A stretch of DNA of 45,449 nt from Candidatus Contendibacter sp. (GCA_029624765.1 JARSSO010000055.1:175504-220952), one strand, 5' to 3'. Positions 8,541-18,416 are shown, counted from the first letter of the stretch. Notes: generated by a model from the letters alone, not told the origin. Translations and numbers: made by a program.

Positions 8541-8849
8541 TTATTTCAGGCCGGTCAGACGTTGATTCAGCAGTTGTCGGATCTGGGTCTCGGCTGGGCG
8601 ACGGCGCGAATCGCCCGGCCGGAGGGTGGTCGCCACCAATTCGGCCAAATCGGGTGTTTGCTGATGGAACAGCCGGTGGCGCAGTCGATCCCGGTGGGTT
8701 TTGATGGTTTCGTAGGCGGCGCGAATCGCCTGGAACCGGTCGGGGTCGCGCTCCGGCGGATGCTCGCGCACCCGTTGCAGATAGGCTCTCTTGATGGCGT
8801 CGTCGCCGGCGGTTTCGGCGACGCCCAACAGGTCGAAGGGATTGAGCAT
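8541..8849 (-). CDS. Short J-domain-like protein with HPP instead of HPD
   Basis: The 102-residue protein opens MLNPFDLLGVAETAGDDAIKRAYLQRV, typical of J-domain helices I-II. The catalytic loop then reads REHPPERDPDRF, so the Asp of the invariant HPD is Pro. Helix III follows (FQAIRAAYETIKTHRDRL). HPD is required for Hsp70 ATPase stimulation in ordinary J proteins, so this one may dock without stimulating, or use different chemistry. The remaining 50 residues are unrecognised. The start lies 2 bp after the TPR gene stop, in a clear operon position. Confidence 0.85.
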   Translation of the reverse strand: MLNPFDLLGVAETAGDDAIKRAYLQRVREHPPERDPDRFQAIRAAYETIKTHRDRLRHRLFHQQTPDLAELVATTLRPGDSRRRPAETQIRQLLNQRLTGLK

Positions 8850-8851
8850 GA

Positions 8852-11326
8852 TCAACTCCGGCGTTTGCCGCGGCCGCCCCGGCCGCCGGGAAGGGGGAGG
8901 GGGAGGTTGTCCGGCAGTTCGTCCAGCAGGTCCCCGATGTTCCCGCCAAGCAGCATCATTTTCATGATGGCCCGCTGCATCGCGGGTGGAAAGTCGTCGT
9001 CGGGCGGCAGATCGTCCAGGATTTGATCGAGCATCCGACCCCGCAGCGTCGGCGGCAGCCGCTCCAGCTCCTTGCGGATCTCTTCGATCTCGCGCCGCAT
9101 CCTGGGAGGCATCGGTAGCGGCATCGGCAGCGACGCCGGGCCGCCGCCGGGCCGGAAGGGCAGGGAAAACGGACTTTGACTGAGAAACCGGGTGATCGAG
9201 GCGGCGGCGCGGTGATCCTTGGTGGCGTTGGCCAGCCCCAAGGCGCATTCCAGCCGGTCGTGATCGCGATCTTTCACCAAGAACAGCTTACCCTCGGCGC
9301 GGCCGTAAATCTGGTGGTAGACGAACAGCGGCCGCTCCGGTCGAATCTCCAGCGCCCGGCTGGCGGCGTATTCCAGCAGGCCGTGATGCGGCGCCTGGTG
9401 CAGGCTTTCGCAGATCAGCAGCAGGTCATCCTCGCTGGTCAGGGCCTTGATCGCGCGTTGCAGGGGTTTTTCCAGTTCTTCCAGGACCGAGCCGAGGTCT
9501 TTCACCGCTTCCTCGCGATAGGCGTTGAGCAGTTGCGCCAGAGCCAGCAGGTCGGCGCGGCTGGCGCTCAGCTTGCGTGGATCGCCCAGTTCGGCGTCAC
9601 GCTGAAAGTCAGCCGGCTCCAGCTTCAGGCGCAGGGCTTCCACCGCCAGGCGGACCCAGGCCAGCAGCAGCGGGCCGCCGGCGAGGCGGACGCCTTCCCG
9701 CAGCCATTGGCGGCCACGGTCGCGCTGGCGCTGTTGCAGCGCCAGCAGGCCCCGGTTGATCTCGACGATGCCAGTGCGGGCGTTGTCCCGTTCCAACCGG
9801 CTGGCGCTGTCCAGTTCCTTTTCCGCCAGCGCGTACTTGTCGGCCCGCATCAGCTTGCGGGCGTGGGCCAAATGGGCGTTGATCAGGACGGTGCGGGCTT
9901 TGGTGTTGATCGGATCCAGTTCCAGCACCCGGGCGGCGAAACCGGCGGCTTTCTTGTGGGCCTTGCGGGCGGTGGCGGTTTTGACCGCCGCCAGCAGCAC
10001 CAGCGGATCGTTGGGGAATCGCTTGACCGCTTCTTCGACCCACTGGTGATATTCCTTATCGTTGTCGGCGTTCTTGTGCAAAACCGCCAGTTGCAGATAG
10101 ACGTCGCGGTCGTCGGGATCGAACCGCAGACTTTGCTCCAGGCAGTCGCGGAGCCGCGCGCCGTCGTCCCAACCATCGTCCCCCTTGTGTAACAGCTCGG
10201 CCATGTGGCGCAGGATGAGCGCCGCCATCAGCCGGTGATCCGGGTCGGTTTCGTGGCGCAGCAGATCGACGCACGCCTGCCAGTGACCCAGGGTACGGTC
10301 AAGGTCGTCGTCTTCCCGCTCCGCGCGCAGCGCTTTCAACTGCTGCGCCTCGAACGGCGGCAGCGGTCCGAACAGGTGGCCGTAGGGCCTCAGTCCCTGC
10401 GGGTAGGCCGGCAGCAGCGCCAGACAGGCGCGGCGAGCCTGCTCCCGGTCGAACAGCGCCAGGTTGGCGGTGACGAACTCGAACTTCGCCTTGTCGCTGG
10501 GATTGTCGCCCAGCCGCGCCCAGTCCTTGATCAGCTTGATCTGGCGCGCGTCCAGGCCGAGCAAGCCGCCGGCCAGTTCGCGCGAGACCGGAGCGAGCGC
10601 CAGCAGCGCCCGGCTCGGTTCGCGGGCGGCGCCGGCGCGAACCAGTTCGGCCAGGTCCTGGTAGGGGGAAGCCGGCGGGATGCGCTCGACCAGCGCCAGG
10701 GCGCCGTCCGGGTCGGTTTCCAGCTTGAGCAACGCCGCCAATGCCTGGCGCAAGTCGCGGTAAGGGGAGCGAATCGAAATGGCTTTCAGACGTTCGCGCA
10801 CCGTGTCCTCGGCCTCGCCCTGGCCGTAGGCGCGCAGCGCGTCCTGAGCGGTGGTCAGATGGGCGCGCAATGGCGCGTTGGGAGGGATGGCCTGGAGCAC
10901 CTCCCGTTGGCCGGCGAGGGCCAGCGCGGCCAACAGGGTTTCGAGTTCGCCGGCGTTGGCCAGGGCGGTGGCGTGATGGGTGTAGGCGCGCATCGCCTTG
11001 GCGTACTGGCCGGAACGCAGCAGCCAGTCCACGTACAGCTCGGGCTGGGGGGCTTGGTCGCAGAGGGTCGGGATGTTTTCCCAAAGGACGGCGGCTTCCC
11101 GGTGCATGGCTTTCTGGGCCAGTTGCCGGGCGCGCTCCAGATAGGCCGTGGCCAGGGATTCGCGCCAGCCGGCCTCGGCCTGCGGTTCGCGCTTGAGCAG
11201 CAGCTTGTAGACGTCGATGGCGTCCTTGTAGTCGTGGGCCGACAGCAGGGCGCCGCCGCGGGCAATCAGCTCCCGCGTGGGCAGATCGTCGAGGCGGGGG
11301 CGCGGCGGGGGAGTCGGTTTACGCAT
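8852..11326 (-). CDS. Large TPR-repeat protein, first gene of the Hsp70 module
   Basis: The 824-residue protein consists mainly of helical tetratricopeptide-like repeats, clearest at about 25-95 (ALLSAHDYKDAIDVYKLLLKRE) and 385-520 (DVYLQLAVLHKNADNDKEYHQWVEEAVKRFPNDP). There is no signal peptide or membrane segment, so it should be cytoplasmic. The last 110 residues are Pro/Met/Gly/Arg-rich (GGGPASLPMPLPMPP, LPLPLPGGRGGRGKRR) with a helical PPDDDFPPAMQRAIMKMMLLGG segment. TPR proteins often bind Hsp70/Hsp90 tails or clients. Position next to the J-like gene suggests a client-recruiting scaffold, which is inference. Confidence 0.85.
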   Translation of the reverse strand: MRKPTPPPRPRLDDLPTRELIARGGALLSAHDYKDAIDVYKLLLKREPQAEAGWRESLATAYLERARQLAQKAMHREAAVLWENIPTLCDQAPQPELYVDWLLRSGQYAKAMRAYTHHATALANAGELETLLAALALAGQREVLQAIPPNAPLRAHLTTAQDALRAYGQGEAEDTVRERLKAISIRSPYRDLRQALAALLKLETDPDGALALVERIPPASPYQDLAELVRAGAAREPSRALLALAPVSRELAGGLLGLDARQIKLIKDWARLGDNPSDKAKFEFVTANLALFDREQARRACLALLPAYPQGLRPYGHLFGPLPPFEAQQLKALRAEREDDDLDRTLGHWQACVDLLRHETDPDHRLMAALILRHMAELLHKGDDGWDDGARLRDCLEQSLRFDPDDRDVYLQLAVLHKNADNDKEYHQWVEEAVKRFPNDPLVLLAAVKTATARKAHKKAAGFAARVLELDPINTKARTVLINAHLAHARKLMRADKYALAEKELDSASRLERDNARTGIVEINRGLLALQQRQRDRGRQWLREGVRLAGGPLLLAWVRLAVEALRLKLEPADFQRDAELGDPRKLSASRADLLALAQLLNAYREEAVKDLGSVLEELEKPLQRAIKALTSEDDLLLICESLHQAPHHGLLEYAASRALEIRPERPLFVYHQIYGRAEGKLFLVKDRDHDRLECALGLANATKDHRAAASITRFLSQSPFSLPFRPGGGPASLPMPLPMPPRMRREIEEIRKELERLPPTLRGRMLDQILDDLPPDDDFPPAMQRAIMKMMLLGGNIGDLLDELPDNLPLPLPGGRGGRGKRRS

Positions 11327-11348
11327 CCGTTGGATATCCTGCGCCAGC

Positions 11349-14258
11349 TTAGATCGTGGCGATGACCAAATCGGCCTGTTCGGCCAGCGTGCGCGCGTCG
11401 CTGAGCACCGCGCAGCGGCTCTGTTCCGGTTGCAGCCAGATCGTCGCCGCCCGCTGGAGATCGGCGAGCGTGACCTTCAGCACGCGCCGCCGGTAGGCGC
11501 GGCGCTGTTCCGGGGTGCGGTCGAACAGGGCGCCGAAAAAGGCGCTGATCGCCTCGCCGGCGGGCGAGCCGGGTTTGTCGATGGCGCCGATGACGCCGAG
11601 AACGGCTTCCTCCAGGGCGCGCGCCGGATGGTCGTGAGTGTGGAGCCAGTCCAGCGCCCGGTCGAAGTCGGCCAGGGTATCGGCCAGCCGGGGGTCGCGG
11701 TAGGAATAGAACCGGAACGCGCCGCTGTCGGGGTGGTAACCCGCGCCGCCGCCGTAGGCGCCGCCCTGTTCGCGGATGGCCCGGTGCAGGTAGCCGTTGC
11801 GCAGGAAATCGCCCAGCACGTGCAGGGCCGGCGCGTCGGGGTGATTCGGCGCGACGGTCGGATACGCCTTGGCGCAGAAATTCACCTGGGTGTTGATCGC
11901 AAAACCCTGTCGTGGCGGTTGGGCTTCCGGGGCGGTCAGCCCAAACGGTTCCGCCGCCGCCGCGGCGGGCTCGTTGTGCCAGCGGGCGGCCAGCGTCTCG
12001 GCGAGAGCGTCCTGTCGTTCGGCTTCGCTGACCACCAGCAGTTGTCGGGGCATGGATTGCAGCCGGTCGCGCAGGCGCTCCAGCCGGGCGGCGAAAGCGG
12101 CGAGTGTCTCGGCCTCGTCCAGCCCGTCGTCGAGCGCCTTGAGATGCCGCAACCCTTGCAGCCCGTCCCAGCGATGGTTCAGCGCCGCCACCGGGCTTAG
12201 CGTGGAACTGGCGGCGGCCAGCGCCAGCAGGTGGCCGTGGTCGGTGATCGCCTCCTCGCGGTGGGCGCGCATTTGGGCGACCAGTTCGCGCAGACGCGGC
12301 AGTTCGTCGAAGCGGGCGCGGGTCAGGGTTTCCCACAGCAGGTCGGACAAGGCGGCTTGATGGCGGGCCAGCGCCTTTCCGGCGACCACCAGAACTCCCC
12401 TGACCTGATGCACGTCGTCTACCCCGCCACGCACGTTGACGCGGGCGCTGAGGCCGCCGGTCACCGCCGCCTGGCGGGCCTGGGTCGTCCGGTAACCGCG
12501 CCCGGCGCTGCCGACCTCGGTCAAGCAGGCGCAGAACAGCGGCAGCACGTCCAGTTCGTCCGGTTCCAGCGCCGGCAGGTCGAGGATGGCTTGCAGGTAA
12601 ACCATGCCGTTGGTGCCCTGGGCGTACCAGGTGGCGGGGAGGATTCCAACTGGACGGTCAACGCCCTGGGCGATTTTCAACTCCGGCGGCACGTCCGCCA
12701 ATCCCACCCTGGGCAACAGTTCCGGATCGTCCTGGCGTTGCTGGCGTTCGGTCAGCGTCCGGGCCCGCGCGACGATGCGGGCCTGGTCGGCGTCGGTCAG
12801 CGTGGCCCGAATGGCGGCCAGCCGCTCGCGCTCGGCGGCGGCCTGCTTTCCCGCCAGCGCCGGATCGGGCGCCATGGTCAGCCGCACCCGGTGCGGATTG
12901 TCCAGCAACAGGCGCCGGGCCAGGTTCGGAATGAAATCCGCCGCCCGGCTTTCGACCCGCAATTGTTCGAGGAGGGGATCGCTGTCCAGCGCGGTGATCG
13001 GGTCGCCGCCGTGGATCGCCGGCGTCAGGGCTTCCATCAGCAGGCGCAATCCGTAGGGAAAACCGTCGCCGGTGATTTCCCGCTCGCTCAGCTCCATCTG
13101 ATGCAGGGCGGCGTCCACGGCGTCTTGCGGCACGCCCTGGTCGGCGACTTGGCGCAGCACGTCCAGGATCGACGCCTCGACCGCCTCGGCCCGTTCGGGG
13201 TCGGAACCTTCCAGCCCGCAGACGAAGGTGGCCTCGCGGGTGGCGGTGTCGAAACCGCACAGCGGCGACGGGGCGGCGCCAAGCTTGGAGGTTTCCAGCG
13301 CGTGCCGCAGGGGCGAACTGCTGTTGTCGAGCAGCACGTCGCTCAACAGCCGCGCCCGCAGCGTCGCCAGCGGGTCGGTGATCGGCCCAAGCAGCCAGCC
13401 CAGCACGATATGGGTCTGATCGCGCGGGTCCTGGCCGCCGTCGGACGGATAGTGGGTAAGGTCCACGAGTGGCGCGGTGTAACGCCGTTCGGGAGGAATG
13501 GCCAGGTCCAGCTTCAGCGCCTGGAACCGGTGAAGGACCTGGGTTTCGAATCGCGCCTGATGCTCGGCGGCGGGAATGTCGCCGTAGGTCAGGAAGATGG
13601 CGTTCGAGGGATGGTAGTGGCGGGCGTGAAACGCTTTGAGCTGGGCGTAAGTCAGATTGGGAATGACCTCGGGATCGCCGCCGCTGTTGTGGTGATAGGT
13701 GGTGGTCGGGAACAGCCGGCGCTGCAACTCCTGAGCAAGCCGCTGGACCGGCGAACTGAGCGCCCCCTTCATCTCGTTGAACACCACGCCCTTGAACACC
13801 AGATCCGAAGCGGGATCGTCGGGCCTGGCGAATTCCAGCCGATGGCCTTCCTGGGCGAAGTCGCGCTCGTCCAGCAGCGGGAAGAACGCCGCGTCGAGAT
13901 AAACATCCAGCAGATTGTTGAAGTCCTTCTTGTTCTGGCTGGCGAACGGGTAGGCGGTCCAGTCGCTGCTGGTGAAGGCGTTCATGAAGGTGTGGAGCGA
14001 GCGCCGGATCATCATGAAGAACGGATCGCGCACCGGGTAACGCTGGCTGCCGCACAGCGCGGTGTGTTCAAGGATATGGGCCACGCCGGTCGAATCCTGA
14101 GGAACGGTCAGGAACGCGACCAGAAAGGCATTGTGCGGGTCCTCGGCGGTCAGGTGCACGTGCCGCGCGCCGGTGACGCGATGGCGGTATTCCTGGAATT
14201 CCAGCCGCAGAGCCGGGATGGGGTGACGGCGCAGGGGTTCGAAGGCGGGATCGGTCAT
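11349..14258 (-). CDS. M16C-family zinc metalloprotease (presequence protease/PreP-like)
   Basis: At 969 residues it has the two-half architecture of PreP/CYM1 proteases. The inverted zinc motif HILEHTALCGS gives H61-x-x-E64-H65, and the downstream FNEMKGALSSP carries the distal Glu. No signal peptide is seen, so it is probably cytoplasmic and degrades peptides, as PreP does in organelles. ATG 14258 is preferred over an upstream in-frame ATG that would overlap rfbB. It lies 13 bp after rfbB and 22 bp before the TPR gene, fitting a protein-quality-control operon. Confidence 0.92.
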   Translation of the reverse strand: MTDPAFEPLRRHPIPALRLEFQEYRHRVTGARHVHLTAEDPHNAFLVAFLTVPQDSTGVAHILEHTALCGSQRYPVRDPFFMMIRRSLHTFMNAFTSSDWTAYPFASQNKKDFNNLLDVYLDAAFFPLLDERDFAQEGHRLEFARPDDPASDLVFKGVVFNEMKGALSSPVQRLAQELQRRLFPTTTYHHNSGGDPEVIPNLTYAQLKAFHARHYHPSNAIFLTYGDIPAAEHQARFETQVLHRFQALKLDLAIPPERRYTAPLVDLTHYPSDGGQDPRDQTHIVLGWLLGPITDPLATLRARLLSDVLLDNSSSPLRHALETSKLGAAPSPLCGFDTATREATFVCGLEGSDPERAEAVEASILDVLRQVADQGVPQDAVDAALHQMELSEREITGDGFPYGLRLLMEALTPAIHGGDPITALDSDPLLEQLRVESRAADFIPNLARRLLLDNPHRVRLTMAPDPALAGKQAAAERERLAAIRATLTDADQARIVARARTLTERQQRQDDPELLPRVGLADVPPELKIAQGVDRPVGILPATWYAQGTNGMVYLQAILDLPALEPDELDVLPLFCACLTEVGSAGRGYRTTQARQAAVTGGLSARVNVRGGVDDVHQVRGVLVVAGKALARHQAALSDLLWETLTRARFDELPRLRELVAQMRAHREEAITDHGHLLALAAASSTLSPVAALNHRWDGLQGLRHLKALDDGLDEAETLAAFAARLERLRDRLQSMPRQLLVVSEAERQDALAETLAARWHNEPAAAAAEPFGLTAPEAQPPRQGFAINTQVNFCAKAYPTVAPNHPDAPALHVLGDFLRNGYLHRAIREQGGAYGGGAGYHPDSGAFRFYSYRDPRLADTLADFDRALDWLHTHDHPARALEEAVLGVIGAIDKPGSPAGEAISAFFGALFDRTPEQRRAYRRRVLKVTLADLQRAATIWLQPEQSRCAVLSDARTLAEQADLVIATI

Positions 14259-14271
14259 GGATTCGGTGCGG

Positions 14272-15291
14272 TCAATGGGGAAGGGAAGCTTGGTTTCGCA
14301 GATACCAGTCCACGGTTTTGACGATGCCGGTGTCGAAGGTTTCCAGCGGACGCCAGCCAAGTTCCTCATCCATCTTGCTCGCGTCGATGGCGTAGCGCCA
14401 GTCGTGACCGGGCCGGTCGGTGACGAAGCGGATCAGCCGCTCATGCGGGGCGTGTTCCGGGCGACGTTCGTCCAGCAGCGCGCAGATCCGTTTGACGATG
14501 GCGAGATTCGCCCATTCGTTGCGGCCGCCGATGTTATAGGTTTCGCCCAGCTTGCCGCCCCGGATCACCGCGTCGATGCCCCGGCAATGATCCTCGACGT
14601 ACAACCAGTCCCGGATGTTGCTGCCGTCGCCATAGACCGGGATGGGTTCTTGCCGCAGGCAGGAGCGGATGACGGTGGGGATGAATTTTTCGCCATGCTG
14701 GAACGGGCCGTAATTGTTGGAGCAGTTGGTGGTGACCACCGGCAGGCCGTAGGTATGGAAATAGGCTCGTGCCAGATGATCGGAACCGGCCTTGGAGGCC
14801 GAATAGGGCGAGTTGGGCGCGTAGGGCGTGGTTTCAGTGAAGGGCGGATCGTCACGCTCCAGTGTGCCGTAGACCTCGTCGGTTGAAATATGGTGAAACC
14901 GGCACTGTTCCGCCGTTTTTCCGTTCGCCCAGGCGGCGCGGGCGGTTTCCAGCAGAGTGAACGTTCCGACCAGATTGGTTTGCACGAAGGCCGCCGGGCC
15001 CGCGATGGAACGGTCCACATGGCTTTCGGCGGCGAAGTGGACGATGGTATCGATGAGGTGTTCGCGCAGCAACCGATCCACCAGCGGTCGATTACAGATG
15101 TCGCCCTCAATAAAGGTATGCCGGGCCGGGTCGGGGAGATCGCGCAGATTGTCCGGCGAGCCGGCATAGGTCAGCAGGTCGAGATTGATAATGTGGATAT
15201 CGGAGTCGGTCGCCAGCAGGTGGCGGACGAAATTGCAGCCGATGAAGCCGGCGCCGCCGGTCACCAGCACGTTGCGGGGACGATGTTCCAT
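14272..15291 (-). CDS. rfbB: dTDP-glucose 4,6-dehydratase
   Basis: The 339-residue extended-SDR enzyme converts dTDP-glucose to dTDP-4-keto-6-deoxyglucose, the second step to dTDP-rhamnose. NAD-binding GGAGFIG is at 12-18. HFAAESHVDRSI, STDEVYG and catalytic YSASK follow, with DRPGHDWRYAID near the C-terminus, a hallmark of RmlB. No rfbA, rfbC or rfbD is adjacent, and the gene sits between xthA and a protease, 12-13 bp from each. This is an isolated copy, and its partners must be elsewhere in the genome. Confidence 0.95.
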   Translation of the reverse strand: MEHRPRNVLVTGGAGFIGCNFVRHLLATDSDIHIINLDLLTYAGSPDNLRDLPDPARHTFIEGDICNRPLVDRLLREHLIDTIVHFAAESHVDRSIAGPAAFVQTNLVGTFTLLETARAAWANGKTAEQCRFHHISTDEVYGTLERDDPPFTETTPYAPNSPYSASKAGSDHLARAYFHTYGLPVVTTNCSNNYGPFQHGEKFIPTVIRSCLRQEPIPVYGDGSNIRDWLYVEDHCRGIDAVIRGGKLGETYNIGGRNEWANLAIVKRICALLDERRPEHAPHERLIRFVTDRPGHDWRYAIDASKMDEELGWRPLETFDTGIVKTVDWYLRNQASLPH

Positions 15292-15303
15292 GATAGTCTT
15301 GGC

Positions 15304-16083
15304 TTAGTCGGGATCGGTGTCGAATTCGGCGATCACGGGCGCGTGATCGGATGGGCGTTCCAGCCCGCGCGGGGCTTTGTCCACCCGACAGGCGGCGCAG
15401 ACCGCCGCCAGCGCCGGGCTGACGAGAATGTGATCGATGCGTAGTCCAAGATTGCGGCGGAACGCGGCGGCGCGGTAATCCCACCAACTGAAGACCCGGT
15501 CCGCTTGCGAAAACAGGCGAAAAGCGTCCTTCAGCCCCAACTCCAGCAGCCGCCGGAACGCGGCCCGCTCCGCATCGCTGCATAGTACTTGGCCGGCCCA
15601 GGCGGCGGGATCGTGCACGTCGCGGTCTTCCGGCGCGATATTGAAGTCGCCCAGCGCCACCAGTCGATGGTGTCGGGCCAGTTCGACCGGCAGCCATTCC
15701 GCCAGTTTGGCCAGCCAGGCGAGCTTGTAGGCGTATTTGTCGGAGCCGACCGCCTGACCGTTGGGAACGTAAAGATCGAGGATCCGGACAGCGCCGATGG
15801 TCGCGCCCAGCACCCGCCGTTGCGGATCGTCCAGGCCCGGCAGGTTGGTGACCAGGTCGCTGGCGGGCAGGCGGCTGAGAATCGCCACGCCGTTGTAGGT
15901 TTTCTGGCCGGAAAATACCGCTTGATAGCCGGCCTCGGCGAGGTCCAGCGTCGGGAAGTCGGGGTCGGTGAGTTTGGTTTCCTGCAGGGCGAGGATGTCC
16001 GGTTGCCGATCGCGCAGCCAATCCAACACTTGCGGCAGGCGCACGTTCAGGGAATTCACGTTCCAGGTGGCGATTTTCAGCAT
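15304..16083 (-). CDS. xthA: Exodeoxyribonuclease III / AP endonuclease
   Basis: The 259-residue protein has the full ExoIII fold signature: TWNVNSLNVRL (6-16), LQETKL with metal-binding Glu, DLYVPNG, LGDFNIAPED, and C-terminal LRIDHILVS and SDHAPVIAEF with the catalytic Asp-His pair. It cleaves at abasic sites and trims 3' ends in base excision repair. It is the first gene of the long minus-strand run, with a 357-bp gap upstream. Confidence 0.95.
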   Translation of the reverse strand: MLKIATWNVNSLNVRLPQVLDWLRDRQPDILALQETKLTDPDFPTLDLAEAGYQAVFSGQKTYNGVAILSRLPASDLVTNLPGLDDPQRRVLGATIGAVRILDLYVPNGQAVGSDKYAYKLAWLAKLAEWLPVELARHHRLVALGDFNIAPEDRDVHDPAAWAGQVLCSDAERAAFRRLLELGLKDAFRLFSQADRVFSWWDYRAAAFRRNLGLRIDHILVSPALAAVCAACRVDKAPRGLERPSDHAPVIAEFDTDPD

Positions 16084-16440
16084 CGGCGGCGTTTCGATTC
16101 CTTGGGAACGGGCGTTTTCGCTATTTCGTTGTTTCGGCCAAATTTAGGTTTTCTGATTTTTTTGAAAGAACCAATGATAATCTTCACGGAAAGGATAGGG
16201 AAATCCATCGGGCGAAAATCTTGGCGGCGTGAATGTAAGCCACGTCCGCTCGTTCGCCCCCCGCGGCGCGGAAACCCAAGTCTATACTGACCAGCGCGCG
16301 TTCCATCCCCCTTGCTGGTCAGGTGGCGCCTGGCGTCGAAGTCACTCGACTGCCCCGGCGAGCTCGACCTGCGCGTTGCCGTTCCGACGGTTTCCAAAAG
16401 CGGGGCAAGATGCAAGTTGGACTATACACTCCAAAAAATC
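16084..16440. other. 357-bp intergenic region between divergent xthA and histidine kinase genes
   Basis: No gene fits here. The xthA-proximal third is AT-rich (poly-T near 16155) and is likely to hold the promoter of the minus-strand operon. The middle contains TATACT (16283-16288) followed by the inverted repeat described separately. The final part contains a second AT-rich -10-like ACTATACACT stretch near 16420, 20 bp before the kinase start. No convincing -35 element or sigma-54 site was found. Confidence 0.5.
16287..16322. repeat. Inverted repeat CTGACCAGC / GCTGGTCAG, 18-nt loop
   Basis: Perfect 9-bp arms at 16287-16295 and 16314-16322, just after a TATACT -10-like box. If transcription starts nearby, the hairpin would form in the 5' leader of the kinase mRNA, about 120 nt before its start codon. 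It has no T-run, so it is not a classical terminator. It could also be an operator. Confidence 0.4.
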
Positions 16441-18416
16441 ATGGGTGATCAAGTGATCGATATGCTGCGTTTCGCGCGCGACCTGAAGATCCGCGGGAAG
16501 CTGCTGGCGGTGGTTTTGCCGCTCGTGCTGCTGCCTGTCCTCAGTATAGGCATGATCGTTGGCTATGTGTCGGAGCAGCAGGCGTATCTGGGCATTACCC
16601 AGGCTACCCGGGCCGATCTTGAGCATATGACCCAATTCACGCTGGATCTCCTGAACGCCCACTATCGGCAGTTCGAGGTTTACAAGGAGGACAAGCGGCG
16701 CACCGTCTACAAGGATTTGGCGACCCTGGTCCAGTTCGCCTACAACCTGGTCGCGGTTCAGCACGAACAGTCCGTCAATGGCCAGCGCACCCTGGACGAA
16801 GCCCAGCAGGAAGCCAGAAAAGCGTTCAAGAACATTAGCGTGGGTGAGACGGGCTATCTCTACGCCATGACCTCGAAGGGGGATTTGACCATCCATGTCG
16901 CTCAGGAGGGCAGGAACATCCTTGACGCTCAGGACGAGAAAGGTCGCCACTTCATCCAGGAGATGTGCGAGAAGGCGGTCGCCGCGAAACCCGGCGAGGT
17001 GCTTTACATCGTTTATCCCTGGCGCAATGAGATTTTGGGAGAAACCCGCGCTCGCAACAAGGTCGCGGCTTACATCTACTTCCAACCCTGGGATTGGATC
17101 ATCGCGGCTGGCGGCTATCTGGAGGAGACCTACGAGGACGTGACGTTCGAGAAACAGGCTTTTGCGGAACTCAAGCGGAACATCCTGGATAAATCGGTCG
17201 GCGCGACCGGCTATATCTACGCCATGACCGCGCGCGGCGAACTGACCATCCATCCGTTTCGGGAAGGGCAAAATGTCTACGATGAAAAGGACCAGGACGA
17301 CCGTTACTTCATCCGCGAGATGATCGAACGCAAGAACGGCTGGATCCGTTATCTCTGGCGCAACGAGACCGACTCGGTTTCCCGCATGAAAATCGTTCGC
17401 TATCAATATTTCGCGCCCTGGAACTGGATCGTCGCCGTGGGCTCTTACGAAAACGAGTTTTACCAACCGGCCAACGAGATCGAGAGACGCATCTGGTCTA
17501 GCATGGGTCTGCTGACTTTCGTGGTGGGTTTGGGCGCGGTTCTATTGGTGTTCGTCGCGTCCAAGTTTCTGACCGATCCGATTGAACGCCTGATCGCGGG
17601 AGTGCGCGAAGTCAAGCGGGGCCGGCTGGACACCCAGCTCGCCGTCACCACCAGCGACGAACTGGGCGAACTGGCTTCGGAATTCAATCGGATGGCGGAG
17701 ATGTTGCGCAGAAACAAGGAATTGGAGGCCAGCTTGGCTCAGCAGAACAAAATGGCTTCCCTCGGCGTCCTTTCGTCGGAGGTGGCCCATGAGATCAACA
17801 ATCCCCTGGGCGTCATCCTGGGCTACGCCGCTCACCTGGAAAACAAGATGAATCCCGATGACGCCGGCTTCAAATACATCCAGGAGATCAAGCGCGAAAG
17901 CAAGCGCTGCAAGAATATCGTGCAGGATTTGCTGAGTTATGCCCGGGTGCCGAAGCCCACGCCGGAGGACACCGACATCAACGCCTTGATCGAGCAGATC
18001 GTCGATTTCGCGGCGCACCATACCGACATGGACGCGGTCAAGATCGTCACGGCTTTCGACACCGGCTTGCCTCGGGTTTGGGTGGATGGCGACCAGATCC
18101 GTCAGGTCGCCATGAACCTGATGCTCAATGCCGGCGCCGCCATGTCCGGGGGCGGCCGCCTGGTGGTGGGAACCGCCCTGGACCAAGATGGCTGGGTGAA
18201 GGTCACTTTCCAGGATTCCGGCGCCGGCATTGCGCCGGAAAACCTGGAGAAGATTTTCGAGCCGTTCTTCACCACCAAGGCGCGGGGAACCGGTTTGGGT
18301 CTGGCGATCACCAGGACCATCGTGGAACAACACGGCGGCAGGATCGACGTCGCCAGCGAGGTGGGACGGGGAACGTTGGTGACCGTGAGCCTGCCGGTCA
18401 ACCGGGGGCGGGCGTG

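Noticed and set aside
12231..14321. 696-codon plus-strand frame opposite the M16 protease
   Set aside because: Composition is Gly/Arg/Gln-rich without domains, while the minus strand encodes a full protease with HxxEH.
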